The translations under genes were made by a program, and so were the position numbers. From Chrysophaeum taylorii (Eukaryota > Sar > Pelagophyceae > Pelagomonadales > Pelagomonadaceae), in contig JAQMWT010000047.1 in assembly GCA_029834535.1 (NCBI GenBank), positions 207,499 through 271,498 of the forward strand: a DNA stretch of 64,000 nt, in the 5' to 3' direction. The number at the start of each line of letters is the position of its first letter. Position 1 is the first letter of the stretch. Below are positions 1-10,116 of this stretch, one piece after another. The notes below the pieces were generated by a model that searched no databases, had not been told where the DNA came from, and saw only the letters and a program-made list of their open reading frames with translations.

Positions 1-1045
1 GCAGCGCGACCCGTCGACGCCTTGGAAAACGGACGCCGGCGAGTGGAGACTCCGGACGTACGACTCGACTATCTACGCGGCAACCGACGACGCCGCGCTG
101 CTCGCGGGGGACTGGTACGAGGTCGGGGTGCTCGAGGACCTCCGAACCTGCGAGTGCCCCTCGCTCTACCCGCTCCCGCCGCTGACCCCCGGCTTTGGCG
201 CGTCCGGGCGCCTGCCGTCGTGGGTGCACAAGACGTCGTGCGACGGCGACTGGTGGCAACTCGGGGACTACGTCGCGGGTGCGCCGGGGGAAATTGGGAG
301 CTTCGAGGCAACGCCGGGCTGGGAGGACCTCTTCGAGCAGCGCAAAATCGACGCGGGAGACTTTTACGCCTCGAAAGACTTCGAATATCCAATCCGCGAC
401 TCGAACGCGACGCGCAGAATCAACTGGGGCTGGGCCCGGGTCCCGCCCGAGTCCGCGCAGACCCTGCCGCGCGAAATCACCTTCAACCCTCGTGCCCGGA
501 CCCTCGAACAAAAGCCGATCCTCGAGCTAACCGACCTGCGGCGTCGACTCGAAGCAAATTTATCGAACGTGCTCCTCGACGACGCCACCCCGCTCCGTCT
601 CGGCCTCGCCAAAGGGGTTGCCAAGTACTCCGAAACTTTTCTCTCTTTCGACGTCGTCAACGCGACGCTCCTCGCGCTCGAGGTCGAGGGCTGCGCCGCC
701 TGCACTATCAACCTTACTGAATCTCGCGACCTCCCCGTCGCCTGCGGCGCTGCGAGAGACGTGCTCCGCCTCCTCGACGACGAAACTTCCGTCGACCTCA
801 GGATCTTCGTCGACGCCACCTTCGTCGAAGCATACTTCCAGAATGGTCGCGTCGCCATCACGCGCTCCTGCTCTGACCCACCCGTCTCCCGAGACGCCGA
901 CATTTCGGTCGCCGCTACCCCCGTCGCAACGACAGACGCCCGTAGTCCGACATCGGTGCGCCTTCGGACCCTCCACGCCTATTCGCTCAACTCGATCTGG
1001 GTCGACGCCGACACCGTGCGCGCCGCGCCAAGGGTCTACTGGTGA
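1..1045 (+). CDS. GH32 beta-fructofuranosidase (invertase-like), 3' part
   Basis: The reading frame is open from base 2 to the TGA at 1043-1045 (347 residues); the 5' end lies outside the window. It shows GH32 landmarks in the right order: the Arg-Asp-Pro motif that stabilises the transition state (bases 5-13), the Glu-Cys-Pro motif whose Glu (152-154) is the general acid/base, a 'DAGDFYASKDFEYP' segment near 350-390, a 'RRINWGWA' segment near 415, a 'TLPREITF' segment near 465, and a C-terminal beta-sandwich motif 'RIFVDATFVEAYFQNGR' near 800-855. The family hydrolyses sucrose or fructans; the upstream Asp nucleophile motif is not in view. Several N-x-S/T sites and Cys residues suit a secreted or vacuolar enzyme. 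Substrate cannot be read from the sequence. No intron is needed in the visible part. Confidence 0.88.
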   Translation, partial: QRDPSTPWKTDAGEWRLRTYDSTIYAATDDAALLAGDWYEVGVLEDLRTCECPSLYPLPPLTPGFGASGRLPSWVHKTSCDGDWWQLGDYVAGAPGEIGSFEATPGWEDLFEQRKIDAGDFYASKDFEYPIRDSNATRRINWGWARVPPESAQTLPREITFNPRARTLEQKPILELTDLRRRLEANLSNVLLDDATPLRLGLAKGVAKYSETFLSFDVVNATLLALEVEGCAACTINLTESRDLPVACGAARDVLRLLDDETSVDLRIFVDATFVEAYFQNGRVAITRSCSDPPVSRDADISVAATPVATTDARSPTSVRLRTLHAYSLNSIWVDADTVRAAPRVYW

Positions 1046-1149
1046 CGCCGGCTGCTGACTCGCCGCGCGCCCCCCTTCCGCACACATCCTACGTCTTCTT
1101 TGGTATAATAATGTACCATCCCCCTCGCATCGCTGCCCCCCGTCGATTT
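1046..1149. other. 3' flank of the GH32 gene
   Basis: Short spacer between the GH32 stop codon and the first Helitron-like element. It includes an AT-rich 'ggtataataatgtacc' stretch near 1100 that could belong to the transcript end. No other feature seen. Confidence 0.4.
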
Positions 1150-1170
1150 TCCTAACTACTAATCGACAGA

Positions 1171-1217
<47 letters not shown>

Positions 1218-2204
1218 TTGTCCCTCGATTTAGGGTAAGGATCAGATAGGCGCGAGAGTAAGGATCAGGTAGGCGCGAGAGCCAGACAGTGATCCTCCAA
1301 GCCGTCTACGGCGACCTCGCAGACTATTTCCACGACCCGCGGCGGCTCTTTCAGCGCGCCATTCTCACGCCCCGTCGAAACGATGTTGTCGATGCTGACA
1401 ACGCGCGCATGACCGCGGCCTTTTTTTCCCGAAGACGAGGCGTCGGAGTTCTTTTCGGCCGACTAGGTTGGGTCGGAAGCCGACGCCTCGCTCTTTACAG
1501 TCGAGTTTTCAACTCCCTGACAACCAACGGCATGCTGACTTTGATCGCGAGCTTAAAGTCTTCGCAACCTCGACCCGTCGCACGGCCACTGCAACGGTAC
1601 CAGATACATGATCGATCGTGTCGTGTCACCGAGGCTCCTCCAACCTGTATCCCTCAAGCCCCACCGACGCCAAACGATCACCAAGAGCCAGGGCCAGACG
1701 CCCCGCGAGGTCGGCGTCCTCTTGCCCAAGCCCGTCTTCTGCCACGTCCAGCTCTACGTGGCTCTCTGTCGATCGGCAACCCCGAGGATATCCTCTTCTG
1801 AGTCGACGACTCCACCCTACCCCACACGTGCTGCGCAATACCGATAAGCCCCCTCCCGGCGTCTACACGCGCACGGTAGGTGAACTTACTGGGACCAGGT
1901 GAACTTACTGTGGTTTGAGATTGGGACTAGGTGAACTTAGTGACCAGGTGAACTTACTGAGACCAAGTGAACTTACAGGGGTTTTTAGAGTGAACGCAAA
2001 GGCGAGCGGCGTGTACGGATCAAAGCAGCTTAGATTGGCGGAGGTGAGAGCGACGAGCTCGAAGGAGAGTGGGGTGAGTGGATGTGAGCACGAGTGGGCT
2101 TACGCCGAATTTACTGGGGTTAGAGATTGGGACTATGTGAACTTACTGGGACCAGGTGAACTTACTGGGGTTAGAGATAGGTGAACTTACTGGCCTGCAC
2201 TTGT
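1150..2204 (+). mobile_element. Non-autonomous Helitron-like element, copy 1
   Basis: About 1.05 kb. It starts 'TCCTAACTACTAATCGACAG', runs into a (TCTG)n microsatellite (about 1171-1212), then a twice-repeated 'aaggatcaggtaggcgcg' block, a decayed helicase fragment, and a tail of tandem 'ggtgaacttactgg' units, ending 'CCTGCACTTG' before a T. The helicase fragment is recognisable in two different frames: 'RAILTPRRNDVVDADN' near 1350-1405, and 'TITKSQGQTPREVGVLL' with 'PVFCHVQLYVALCRS' near 1668-1780. These match the last conserved blocks of the Pif1-like helicase in Helitron Rep/Hel proteins. The frame change and the absence of a Rep domain make it non-autonomous. Confidence 0.8.
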
Positions 2205-2224
2205 CCTAACTACTAATCGACAGA

Positions 2225-2263
<39 letters not shown>

Positions 2264-3130
2264 TTGTTTGTCCCTCGATTTAGGGTAAGGATCAGGTAGG
2301 CGCGAGAGTAAGGATCAGGTAGGCGCGCGAGCCACAGACAGTGATCCTCCAAGCCGTCTACGGCGACCTCGCAGACTATTTCCACGACCCGCGGCGGCTC
2401 TTTCAGCGCGCCATTCTCACGCCCCGTCGAAACGATGTTGTCGATGCTGACAACGCGCGTATGACCGCGGCCTTTTTTTCCCGGAGACGAGGCGTCGGAG
2501 TTCTTTTCGGCTGACTAGGCTGGGTCGGAAGACGACGCCTCGCTCTCAAGAGTCGAGTTTTGAACTCCCTGACAACCAACGGCATGCTGACTTTGATCGC
2601 GAGCTTAAAGTCTTCGCAACCTCGACCCGTCGCACGGCCACTGCAACGGTACCAGATACATGATCGATCGTGTCGTTGTCACCGAGGCTCCTCCAACCTG
2701 TATCCCGTAAGGCCCGCCGACGCCAAACGATCACCAAGAGCCAGGGCCAGACGCCCCGCGAGGTCGGCGTCCTCTTGGCGAAGCCCGTCTTCTGCCACGT
2801 CCAGCTCTACGTGGCTCTCTGTCGATCGGCAACCCCGAGGATATCCTCTTCTGAGTCGACGACTCCACCCTACCCCACACGTGCTGCGCAATACCGATAA
2901 GCCCCCTCCCGGCGTCTACACGCGCACTGTAGGTGAACTTACTGGGACCAGGTGAACTTACTGGGGTTGGAGCAGGTGATCTTACTGGGTTTTTTAGAGT
3001 AAAGGGTTTTTAGAGCAAACTCAAAGGTTATCGGCGTGTGCGGATCGAAGCGCCTTAGATTGGCGGAGGCGAGAGCGACGAGCTCAAAGGAGTTGGTGTG
3101 AGCTAGGTGAACTTACTGGCCTGCACTTGT
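2205..3130 (+). mobile_element. Non-autonomous Helitron-like element, copy 2
   Basis: Directly abuts copy 1 head-to-tail: the left end follows the previous element's CTTG with no spacer. Same order of parts: TCTG microsatellite, 'aaggatcaggtaggcgcg' repeat, helicase remnant with 'TITKSQGQTPREVGVLLAK' (near 2728-2785), and a tail of 'ggtgaacttactgg' units that is shorter and more diverged than in copy 1. The right end is '...CTGCACTTG' followed by T. The helicase frame is broken in the same way as in copy 1, so the break predates the spread of this family. Confidence 0.8.
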
Positions 3131-3597
3131 ACTTTTCTAAACACCACACCCACCGTGTGCTGACGAAGTTTCTTCATGCGAAGAAGAAGAAGAAGAAGAA
3201 GAAGAAGAAGAAGGGGGTTTTGTTTTAGTTTACTTTAGTTTTGTTTAGTTAGGCGGGAGCGGCCCAGAAAAGTCCGCAGCTCCCCACCAGCCCGCCCGCG
3301 GAGTCCACGCGCAAAGAACCAGACTTCGTCCTTCTTTCTTTCTTTCTTTCTTTCTAAAAAGGGGTGATGAGCTCCGAGCCGAATATTTAAGTATACTGTA
3401 TAAGGGGGAGAGGACGTGTCCTGTGTGTGGTTCACGAGGGCATCAGAGTGGGGCATATCAGAGGGTGTGTGCACGCACGCACGCACGCAGGCACGCACGC
3501 GCAACCTTCTCAGAAGGAGATAAAAAAAACAACACCAAACGAGATAAGCGAGGGTTAAGTGTGGCGACGACAAAGAAAACGACCTCAGACGACGACG
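3131..3597. promoter_or_regulatory. 5' region of the 3598 gene with simple repeats
   Basis: Lies between the Helitron-like pair and the next gene. It holds a (GAA)n tract at 3181-3213, a (TTCT)n tract near 3335-3355, and a (GCAC)n tract near 3470-3498. 'aatatttaagtatactgtataag' near 3383 is the only AT-rich stretch and a possible core promoter, which is inference. Nothing else is supported. Confidence 0.35.
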
Positions 3598-4422
3598 ATG
3601 CACCGCAAGGCGCTGGTGCTTATCGCAACACTCTCCGGGGGCTGGAGCCTTCAATCTCCCTTCGCAGATTTAGGCGTCCCCGATATTCAAGCAATGATGC
3701 GACGAGACATTGGCCGACGTTACACCGAGTTGCAAGCGCTAGGCTGGCTGGGCCGCACGTATCTCGTCGCGCCCGCCGTTTTCGATGCGCTGCTCCCATC
3801 CGTCTTTCGACTCGAGGGCGCCGAGCCCACGAGCTTCGAACGAAAATCGCCAGAGGCGGTGCTGTGTAGTACGCTCAAGGAATCGAGCATCGTAAAGCGG
3901 GGCATTCCCATCCAGCTGCGGCTCGAGACGGCCGGCAACAACATTGTCTCGGCCGCGCTCGTTGGCTTTGGCTGTGACGTCGCCCGTGCCTCTCCGAAAC
4001 CCGCCGAGCTGTTGAGTAACGATGAGGCGCACGCGATCCTGACGCGAATCCGCGACGACCCGTCGACAAAGCGACTCGTAGTGCGCGCCATAACGCGGAC
4101 CATTTTCCGTGACCTCGACCCAGTCGCAGCGGCGGCACAGGGTGCTGCAGACCTTGTGTGCTGCGGACCAGAGATCTCGTTCCTACCCCGCAAGGATCTG
4201 TGGGCACGCGAGGGCAGCTCGGAAAAGTGGCTGCAGCAGGTAGCAGGGTACTATTTTGCGGCGAGTCGATTGCAGGAGGTCCGCTTCGCCTCATCCAAGC
4301 CTGGAGGTGTTCACTTCCTTTTCTACTTCGACCCTGCAGAGCCGGTCAACTCTGAAGACGTCAGACGTAATGTCAACCCGGAGGTTGTCTTCTGTAGTTT
4401 CGAGGATCTCTCAAGGTGCTGA
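3598..4422 (+). CDS. Hypothetical secreted or plastid-targeted protein, 274 aa
   Basis: Uninterrupted frame from the ATG at 3598 to the TGA at 4420-4422. I chose this ATG because it begins a signal-peptide-like N-terminus (Met-His-Arg-Lys, then 'ALVLIATLSGGWS'), followed by 'LQSPF', where an aromatic residue near the predicted cleavage site would suit import into a complex plastid. A longer in-frame version from 3559 would bury that signal. No transmembrane segment follows. The rest is a mixed soluble sequence with Cys-Cys near residue 200 and an Arg/Asp-rich middle. I do not recognise the family. It sits alone between transposon clusters. Confidence 0.6.
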   Translation: MHRKALVLIATLSGGWSLQSPFADLGVPDIQAMMRRDIGRRYTELQALGWLGRTYLVAPAVFDALLPSVFRLEGAEPTSFERKSPEAVLCSTLKESSIVKRGIPIQLRLETAGNNIVSAALVGFGCDVARASPKPAELLSNDEAHAILTRIRDDPSTKRLVVRAITRTIFRDLDPVAAAAQGAADLVCCGPEISFLPRKDLWAREGSSEKWLQQVAGYYFAASRLQEVRFASSKPGGVHFLFYFDPAEPVNSEDVRRNVNPEVVFCSFEDLSRC

Positions 4423-6406
4423 GGTTTGTGGTAGCTTTGTCGAAAAGAAAGCCGCATGAGTCGAGGACAGTCGCGCGCCACCAGAAAAGGTCGAAGTGTT
4501 ACGCTGGGCGGGATCACCAAGCGGAGGCGACTAAGAATGTTCCATCTCCTTGTCCAATCCGTTGCCCCCACCTCCTATTTCCACAACGTGTGTTCAACCT
4601 GCGTCGAGCGGGATCACGCTCCCTTCTGAGTGAGTAAAAGCGGCGGACTTGGGTTGCCTCATGACATGGTGGTAATGGCGGCGACTGCGGGTGCGCGGCG
4701 GCCCTGTCTCTGAACCAAGTCGCATCCTCTCTCCCACCCAAACACTCGCACTCCCCCCCCTCCGCATCTTATGCATTTCCTGCCTGCGTGCTCTATTCGC
4801 ATCCCCCCTCTATTTCTTCTTCCCTTGCCTCTTTCTATTTGCACTTTCTTGCTCCACTGCGGTCGTCTGCGGTCTTCAATTCTGTCTTTCGACTTCCCCT
4901 CTTCTGCGATCGATCATCTTTGAGCCTGCGGGTTGCGAAGCATAGTAAAAAAAAAAATTCTGGAGGACACTGGGGGACTTTCTTTAACCGACGGCAATCA
5001 CAATCATAGTGCAGATACCAGCGGACGATGGCGTAGTTTGACATCATGATTTTTCGATGGAATCCAATGCGCATTACCTGGCTCCAATTGGGTCCCATTC
5101 GAGGACGGGTATTTGCAACTGCCAAGAAGGCTGGGTAGCTACGCCCAATGGCGCGGGTACAGCCGGCCCGGTACCAATTCCCCTTTTATTTTTGCTATCG
5201 GGGACACGCACGCAAACCCGCTCGCAAACCCGCTCGCGCACCCGGGTCGGAGCACGCCCGCGTGGCAGCGTCTCAACGGGTATTTAGGGGGGTGACAGTC
5301 GCGCACGCGAGAACGGGAAACTCACCCTACATGACTCAAGGACTTGGGCGCGACCCCAAAATGATGCCTAGATGCGAATGTCTTCGTTCAATGGGCGCCC
5401 GCTCGCGGGCGTCACAAGTCTACTTGAGGAGGATCTCGAGGTACCGATTGCGTTTCACGATTCCGCCAATAACGACGATGACCGCGGACGCATCAACCGA
5501 TGGAGGAACCAGTCGACCCAGTTGATTGCGCCGACCCTCACCTTGGGAAACTAACTATCGCGCGCTTCTTCGCCTCACCGAAGAGAAAGAAGCCTCTGTA
5601 GTGGTGGTAGCCGGGCCTTAAAATTAACTCTCGCCTGCCTGTTGTAGAGCCAAAGGTAATAATCATTCAACGATCACCCAACAAGCGGAAAGAGACCAAA
5701 ACCGCTTGGATGATGACACTTCACCACTGCGCACGCCCGCTCGACTTGGCGTCTCTTATTGTTGCTCGGAATTAGCGTCTCGTGTGCGAGGAAGTCAGTT
5801 GCGCCACTATCGTCGTGCGCGATGCCACCAACACCGGCAACGAATGGCCCGGCTATTGCCAACGCGCCGACTTGACGGACTCATTGAGTGCGAGGCTTGT
5901 CGGTCACGCTGGTTCGAGCGAGAGCGCCTGTGAAAAAAAAATCGCGGCGAATCGAGACGCCGCCGCAGATTCCAAGAACATTCGTCTAGGGAACCGTCTT
6001 TCGTGCGGAAAGAGACCGAGTCGTCTCGTTGTTTTTACGCGGATAAAATCGTCGAGGGTGCGACGAGATGGCACATACCTATGTTTGAAATGCGAGGCTG
6101 TCGTGACTATGCACTGATACACAAATTAGCGGGCTGTTGGACTTTGGAGTTGGGAGAAGCTCCAGATCGCAGCACGGGATGAGCGGGCCTTCAGACGAAG
6201 AGGAACGCGGCCAGGAAGGTCGACGGGGCCTATAAACATAAATGTCACAACAGCAACACCAGCCCGTGTTGCGTTTTGTCACACCACCGAAGCGTGCCAA
6301 CTCTGGGTCGACTGGAATAATACGAGATGCGACTTCGTAGTATTTCGGAGGACCACCACCTCGTCATCAGAACTTGGGTGCGCACATAGATGCGACTGGC
6401 GCAGCT
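4423..6406. other. Intergenic region, no recognised gene
   Basis: About 2 kb without a convincing gene. A pyrimidine-rich stretch (4790-4920) ends in a motif resembling one inside the 47-64 kb array. One short ATG-initiated open segment of 60 codons (5372-5554, +) reads like protein but has no recognised match. The part nearest 6400 (about 6238-6320) is the 3' flank of the EGY-like gene and recurs, diverged, at about 11495-11585 beside the EGY-like pseudogene. Confidence 0.4.
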
Positions 6407-7996
6407 CTAGGAGGTAGTGAAAAAGGGGAAGGCGTTCAAGGGGGCGTCGAGGAGGTCGGCGACGGGGGGAGGGAGGGAGGATGTTTCGAAGAGCGAGAAG
6501 TTGTTCATAAACGTGGAGAAAAGTTCGGCGACGAGCGGGTAGGGAGCGAGGGTGAGAAGGGAAAGGAAGAGGAGCGCGGCGAAGACACGCGCTCTCGCGG
6601 GATCGACGGGCGAGACGTCGTCTCGGCAACGGACGTGGTAGAGATTTTCTTGAAGGAACATGGCGTTGATGACGTAGCTTCCAAAGTCGAGAGTGCCGCC
6701 GGCGTATAAGGTGGCGGCCACGGCGGCTAAGATGGCAAAGCCCCACTCGAGGTCGGCGAAGCAGCTGTAGAAGCCCGGTAACATCGTGGCGAGAGCGAGG
6801 CCGCCGCGGGTTGCGCGTCCGAGCGGGAGAAGCCTGACGGCGTTCGAGACGGAGTTGGCGAGGCCGGCGAGGAAGAGGGGGTGGACGGGAACGTCGTCGG
6901 CGGAGAAGATGTCGGGGGCAACGGCGGTCGCAACGAGCATCGCGAGACCAAAGTGCCGGAGGTCTGCGATTGGTATTCGGGGGGGATCCGCGAGCGCGAC
7001 GGACGAGCGGGCGCCGAAAGCGACGCAGACCAAGGAGGCGACGAGGCCAACGGCTGGCCCGGCGAGCGCGACGTCGAAAAGGTCGGTCCTCTTAGGAGCG
7101 TAGGCAGTGATCCTGAAGGTGGGCCCCCAGGAGCCGAACCGGGGGGTGGGAAACGGGACGCCGGACTGCCACCAGTCGGCGCCGAGGCGGAGCTTCATAG
7201 CCGCGTGGCCAAGCTCTGAAACGAGCTGGAGCGTGCAGAACCAAGCGACACCGCTCCATATGTTTCCCGAGCTGGCGTAAGAGAGCGCGTTTTCGACCAC
7301 AATAACCGCGGCGAGGACCCAGGCGCACGCGTCGACCGCGGGGGGCCTCGCGGGAATCGGTAAGTATATCGACTCCCTATCCATCACGAGAATCGCCGGA
7401 CGTAGCGCGGCGTCGATCCCCTCGCCATTAGCCAAACGCATTGTTGAGTCTTGATTCGGAATCTCGCGCACGAGATGCACGCGATACTCGGCGAACGCCT
7501 TCTCGAACCTGCGCAGGCACTCGCCGGGGGAGTCCTTGATTTGGCCTTGCAGCAGGATACCAGTCGAGGACCACTCGACGACGCGACACGCGAAAACTTC
7601 TTTGTGTTGCGCGGCGACGGCGCCGATCTTTACGGCGTCCTCGCGGGTCATCGTCGGCCGCGGGTAGATGTTGGGAACCATGAAGCGCAAAACCTTATAG
7701 AACGGATATTCGCGAGTCCCGGCAAAGACCGTCGCGTTACTCATGTCTACGATCGCCACGCGCTTCGGCGGCCTTGGTTGCCTTGGTTCTGATGGCGCCC
7801 TGCGATCCCTAGCGATCAGGAGTTCGTCACGAAACGCTTCGAGCCGAAGAGTCTCGGCCAGCAACTGGAGACGCTCGGCCTCTTCACGCAACTCGTTCCT
7901 CGCGGCCAACACTTTGCTGCTGGTTCGGGGGGAGGGCAGCATCACAAACCCAAGCGCCCGCGCAACGACGAGGACCGCGGCGATGAATGCGAACAT
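6407..7996 (-). CDS. EGY-like plastid site-2 protease homologue, predicted inactive
   Basis: 529 residues from the ATG at 7996 to the TAG at 6407-6409. The N-terminus 'MFAFIAAVLVVARALGF' is a signal peptide followed by A-L-G-F, like the motif at plastid import sites in algae with secondary plastids. The C-terminal half has several membrane segments and S2P/EGY landmarks: 'QLVSELGHA' (about 258-265), 'DVALAGPAVGLVASL' (about 308-322), 'HPLFLAGL' (about 372-379) and 'LLPLGRATRGG' (about 389-399). Plant EGY1/EGY2 proteases carry HExxH plus an Asp-containing NPDG/LDG motif. Here the first His is Ser (S-E-L-G-H) and the Asp position reads Arg-Gly-Gly, so zinc binding and proteolysis are unlikely. 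That resembles EGY3-type pseudoproteases. A role in thylakoid or photosystem maintenance is inference from the family. Confidence 0.78.
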   Translation of the reverse strand: MFAFIAAVLVVARALGFVMLPSPRTSSKVLAARNELREEAERLQLLAETLRLEAFRDELLIARDRRAPSEPRQPRPPKRVAIVDMSNATVFAGTREYPFYKVLRFMVPNIYPRPTMTREDAVKIGAVAAQHKEVFACRVVEWSSTGILLQGQIKDSPGECLRRFEKAFAEYRVHLVREIPNQDSTMRLANGEGIDAALRPAILVMDRESIYLPIPARPPAVDACAWVLAAVIVVENALSYASSGNIWSGVAWFCTLQLVSELGHAAMKLRLGADWWQSGVPFPTPRFGSWGPTFRITAYAPKRTDLFDVALAGPAVGLVASLVCVAFGARSSVALADPPRIPIADLRHFGLAMLVATAVAPDIFSADDVPVHPLFLAGLANSVSNAVRLLPLGRATRGGLALATMLPGFYSCFADLEWGFAILAAVAATLYAGGTLDFGSYVINAMFLQENLYHVRCRDDVSPVDPARARVFAALLFLSLLTLAPYPLVAELFSTFMNNFSLFETSSLPPPVADLLDAPLNAFPFFTTS

Positions 7997-8024
7997 CTTT
8001 CCTCGCCGCAAGAATTATGGGAAG

Positions 8025-9085
8025 ACAAGTGCAGGCCAGTAAGTTCACCTAGTCCCCAATCTCTAACCCTAGTAAGTTCACCTGGTCCCAGTAAGTTCAC
8101 CTAGTCCCAATCTCTAACCCCAGTAAGTTCGGTGTAACTTGCACTGTAAGCCCACTCGTGCTCACACACACTCACCCCACTCTCCTTCGAGCTCGTCGCT
8201 CTCACCTCCGCCAATCTAAGCCGCTTTGATCCGTACACGCCGCTAGCCTTTGCGTTCACTCTAAAAACCCCAGTAAGTTCACTTGGTCCCAGTAAGTTCA
8301 CCTGGTCACTAAGTTCACCTAGTCCCAATCTCAAACCCCAGTAAGTTCGCCTGGTCCCAGTAAGTTAACCTATAGTGCGCGTGTAGACGCCGGGAGGGGG
8401 CTTATCGGTATTGCGCAGCACGTTTGGGGTAGGGTGGAGTCGTCGACTCAGAAGAGGATATTCTCGGGGTTGCCGATCGACAGAGAGCCACGTAGAGCTG
8501 GACGTGACAGAAGACGGGCTTGTGGGCAAGAGGACGCGGACCTCGCGGGGCGTCTGGCCCTGGCTCTTGTTGATCGTTTGGCGTAGGCGGGCCTTAAGGG
8601 ATACAGGTTGGAGGAGCCTCGGTGACAACGACACGATCGATCATGTATCTGGTACCGTTGCAGTGGCCGTGCGACGGGTCGAGGTTGCGAAGACATTAAG
8701 CTCGCGATCAAAGTAAGCATGCCGTTGGTTGTCAGGGAGTTGAAAACTCTACTGTAAAGAGCGAGGCGTCGTCTTCCGACCCAGCCTAGTCAGCCGAAAA
8801 GAACTCCGACGCCTCGTCTCCGGGAAAAAAAGGCCGCGGTCATGCGCGCGTTGTCAGCATCGACAACATCGTTTCGACGGGGCGTGAGAATGGCGCGCTG
8901 AAAGAGCCGCCGCGGGTCGTGGAAATAGTCTGCGAGGTCGCCGTAGACGGCTTGGAGGATCACTGTCTGGCTCTCGCGCCTACCTGATCCTTACTCTCGC
9001 GCCTACCTGATCCTTACCCTAAATCGAGGGACAAACAAACAGACAAACAGACAGACAGACAAACATCTGTCGATTAGTAGTTAGG
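8025..9085 (-). mobile_element. Non-autonomous Helitron-like element, copy 3
   Basis: Same family as 1150-2204 but reversed: on this strand the 'ACAAGTGCAGG' (3') end is at 8025 and the 'CCTAACTACTAATCG' (5') end at 9085. The helicase remnant reads 'TINKSQGQTPREVRVLL' near 8530-8580, the best-preserved version of this motif in the window. The 5' TC is preceded by A and the 3' CTTG is followed by T, which fits Helitron insertion between A and T. It ends 28 bp upstream of the start codon of the EGY-like gene (7996), so it lies in that gene's promoter region. Confidence 0.8.
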
Positions 9086-9087
9086 AT

Positions 9088-10099
9088 ACAAGTGCAGGCC
9101 AGTAAGTTCACCTAGTCCCAATCTCTAACCCCAGTAAGTTCGGCGTAAACCCACTCGTGCTCACATCCACTCACCCCACTCTCCTTTGAGCTCGTCGCTC
9201 TCACCCCCGCCAATCTAAGCTGCTTTGATCCGCACACGTCGCTAACCTTTGAGTTTACTCTAAAAACCCCAGTAAGCTCACTTGGTCTCAGTAAGTTGAC
9301 CTGGTCACTAAGTTCACCTAGTCCCAATCTCCAACCCCAGTAAGTTCACCTGGCTCCAGTAAGTTCACCTGGTCCCAGCAAGTTCACCTACAGTGCGCGT
9401 GTAGACGCCGGGAGGGGGCTTATCGGCATTGCGCAGCACGTGTGGGGTAGGGTGGAGTCGTCGACCCAGAAGAGCAAATCCTCGGGGTTGCCGATCGACA
9501 GAGAGCCACGTAGAGCTGGACGTGGCAGAAGACGGGCTTCGCCAAGAGGATGCCGACCTCGCGGAGCGTCTGGCCCTGGCTCTTGGTGATCGTTTGGCGT
9601 CGGCGGGCCTTAAGGGATACAGGCTGGAGGAGCCTCGGTGACAACGACACGATCGATCATGTATCTGGTACCGTTGCAGTGGCCGTGCGACGGGTCGAGA
9701 TTGCGAAGACATTAAGCTCGCGATCAAAGTCAGCATGCCGTTGGTTGTCAGGGAGTTCAAAACTCTACTGTAAAGAGCGAGGCGTCGTCTTCCGACCCAG
9801 CCTAGTCAGCCGAACTCCGAACTCCGACGCCTCGTCTCCGGGAAAAAAAGGCCGCGGTCATGCGCGCGTTGTCAGCATCGACAACATCGTTTCGACGGGG
9901 CGTGAGAATGGCGCGCTGAAAGAGCCGCCGCGCGTCGTGGAAATAGTCTGCGAGGTCGCCGTGGACGGCTTGGAGGATCACTGTCTGGCTCTCGCGCCTA
10001 CCTGATCCTTACTCTCGCGCCTACCTGATCCTTACCCTAAATCGAGGGACAAACAAACAAACAGACAGACAGACAAACATCTGTCGATTAGTAGTTAGG
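9088..10099 (-). mobile_element. Non-autonomous Helitron-like element, copy 4
   Basis: Head-to-tail with copy 3 (two bases between them). It has the same parts: 'ggtgaacttactgg' tail units at 9100-9395, a helicase remnant with 'TITKSQGQTLREVGILLAK' near 9535-9595, the '...RAILTPRRN...' region near 9850-9930, the 'aaggatcaggtaggcgcg' repeat, and a TCTG-type microsatellite near 10045-10078. Immediately beyond it, 10107-10116 repeats the terminal 'ACAAGTGCAG', the stub of yet another copy. Confidence 0.8.
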
Positions 10100-10116
10100 A
10101 TATAAGACAAGTGCAG

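Noticed and set aside
1171-1212. TCTG tracts as a telomere-like or CRISPR-like repeat
   Set aside because: They are simple microsatellites inside the Helitron-like elements, with no spacers and no telomeric repeat word.
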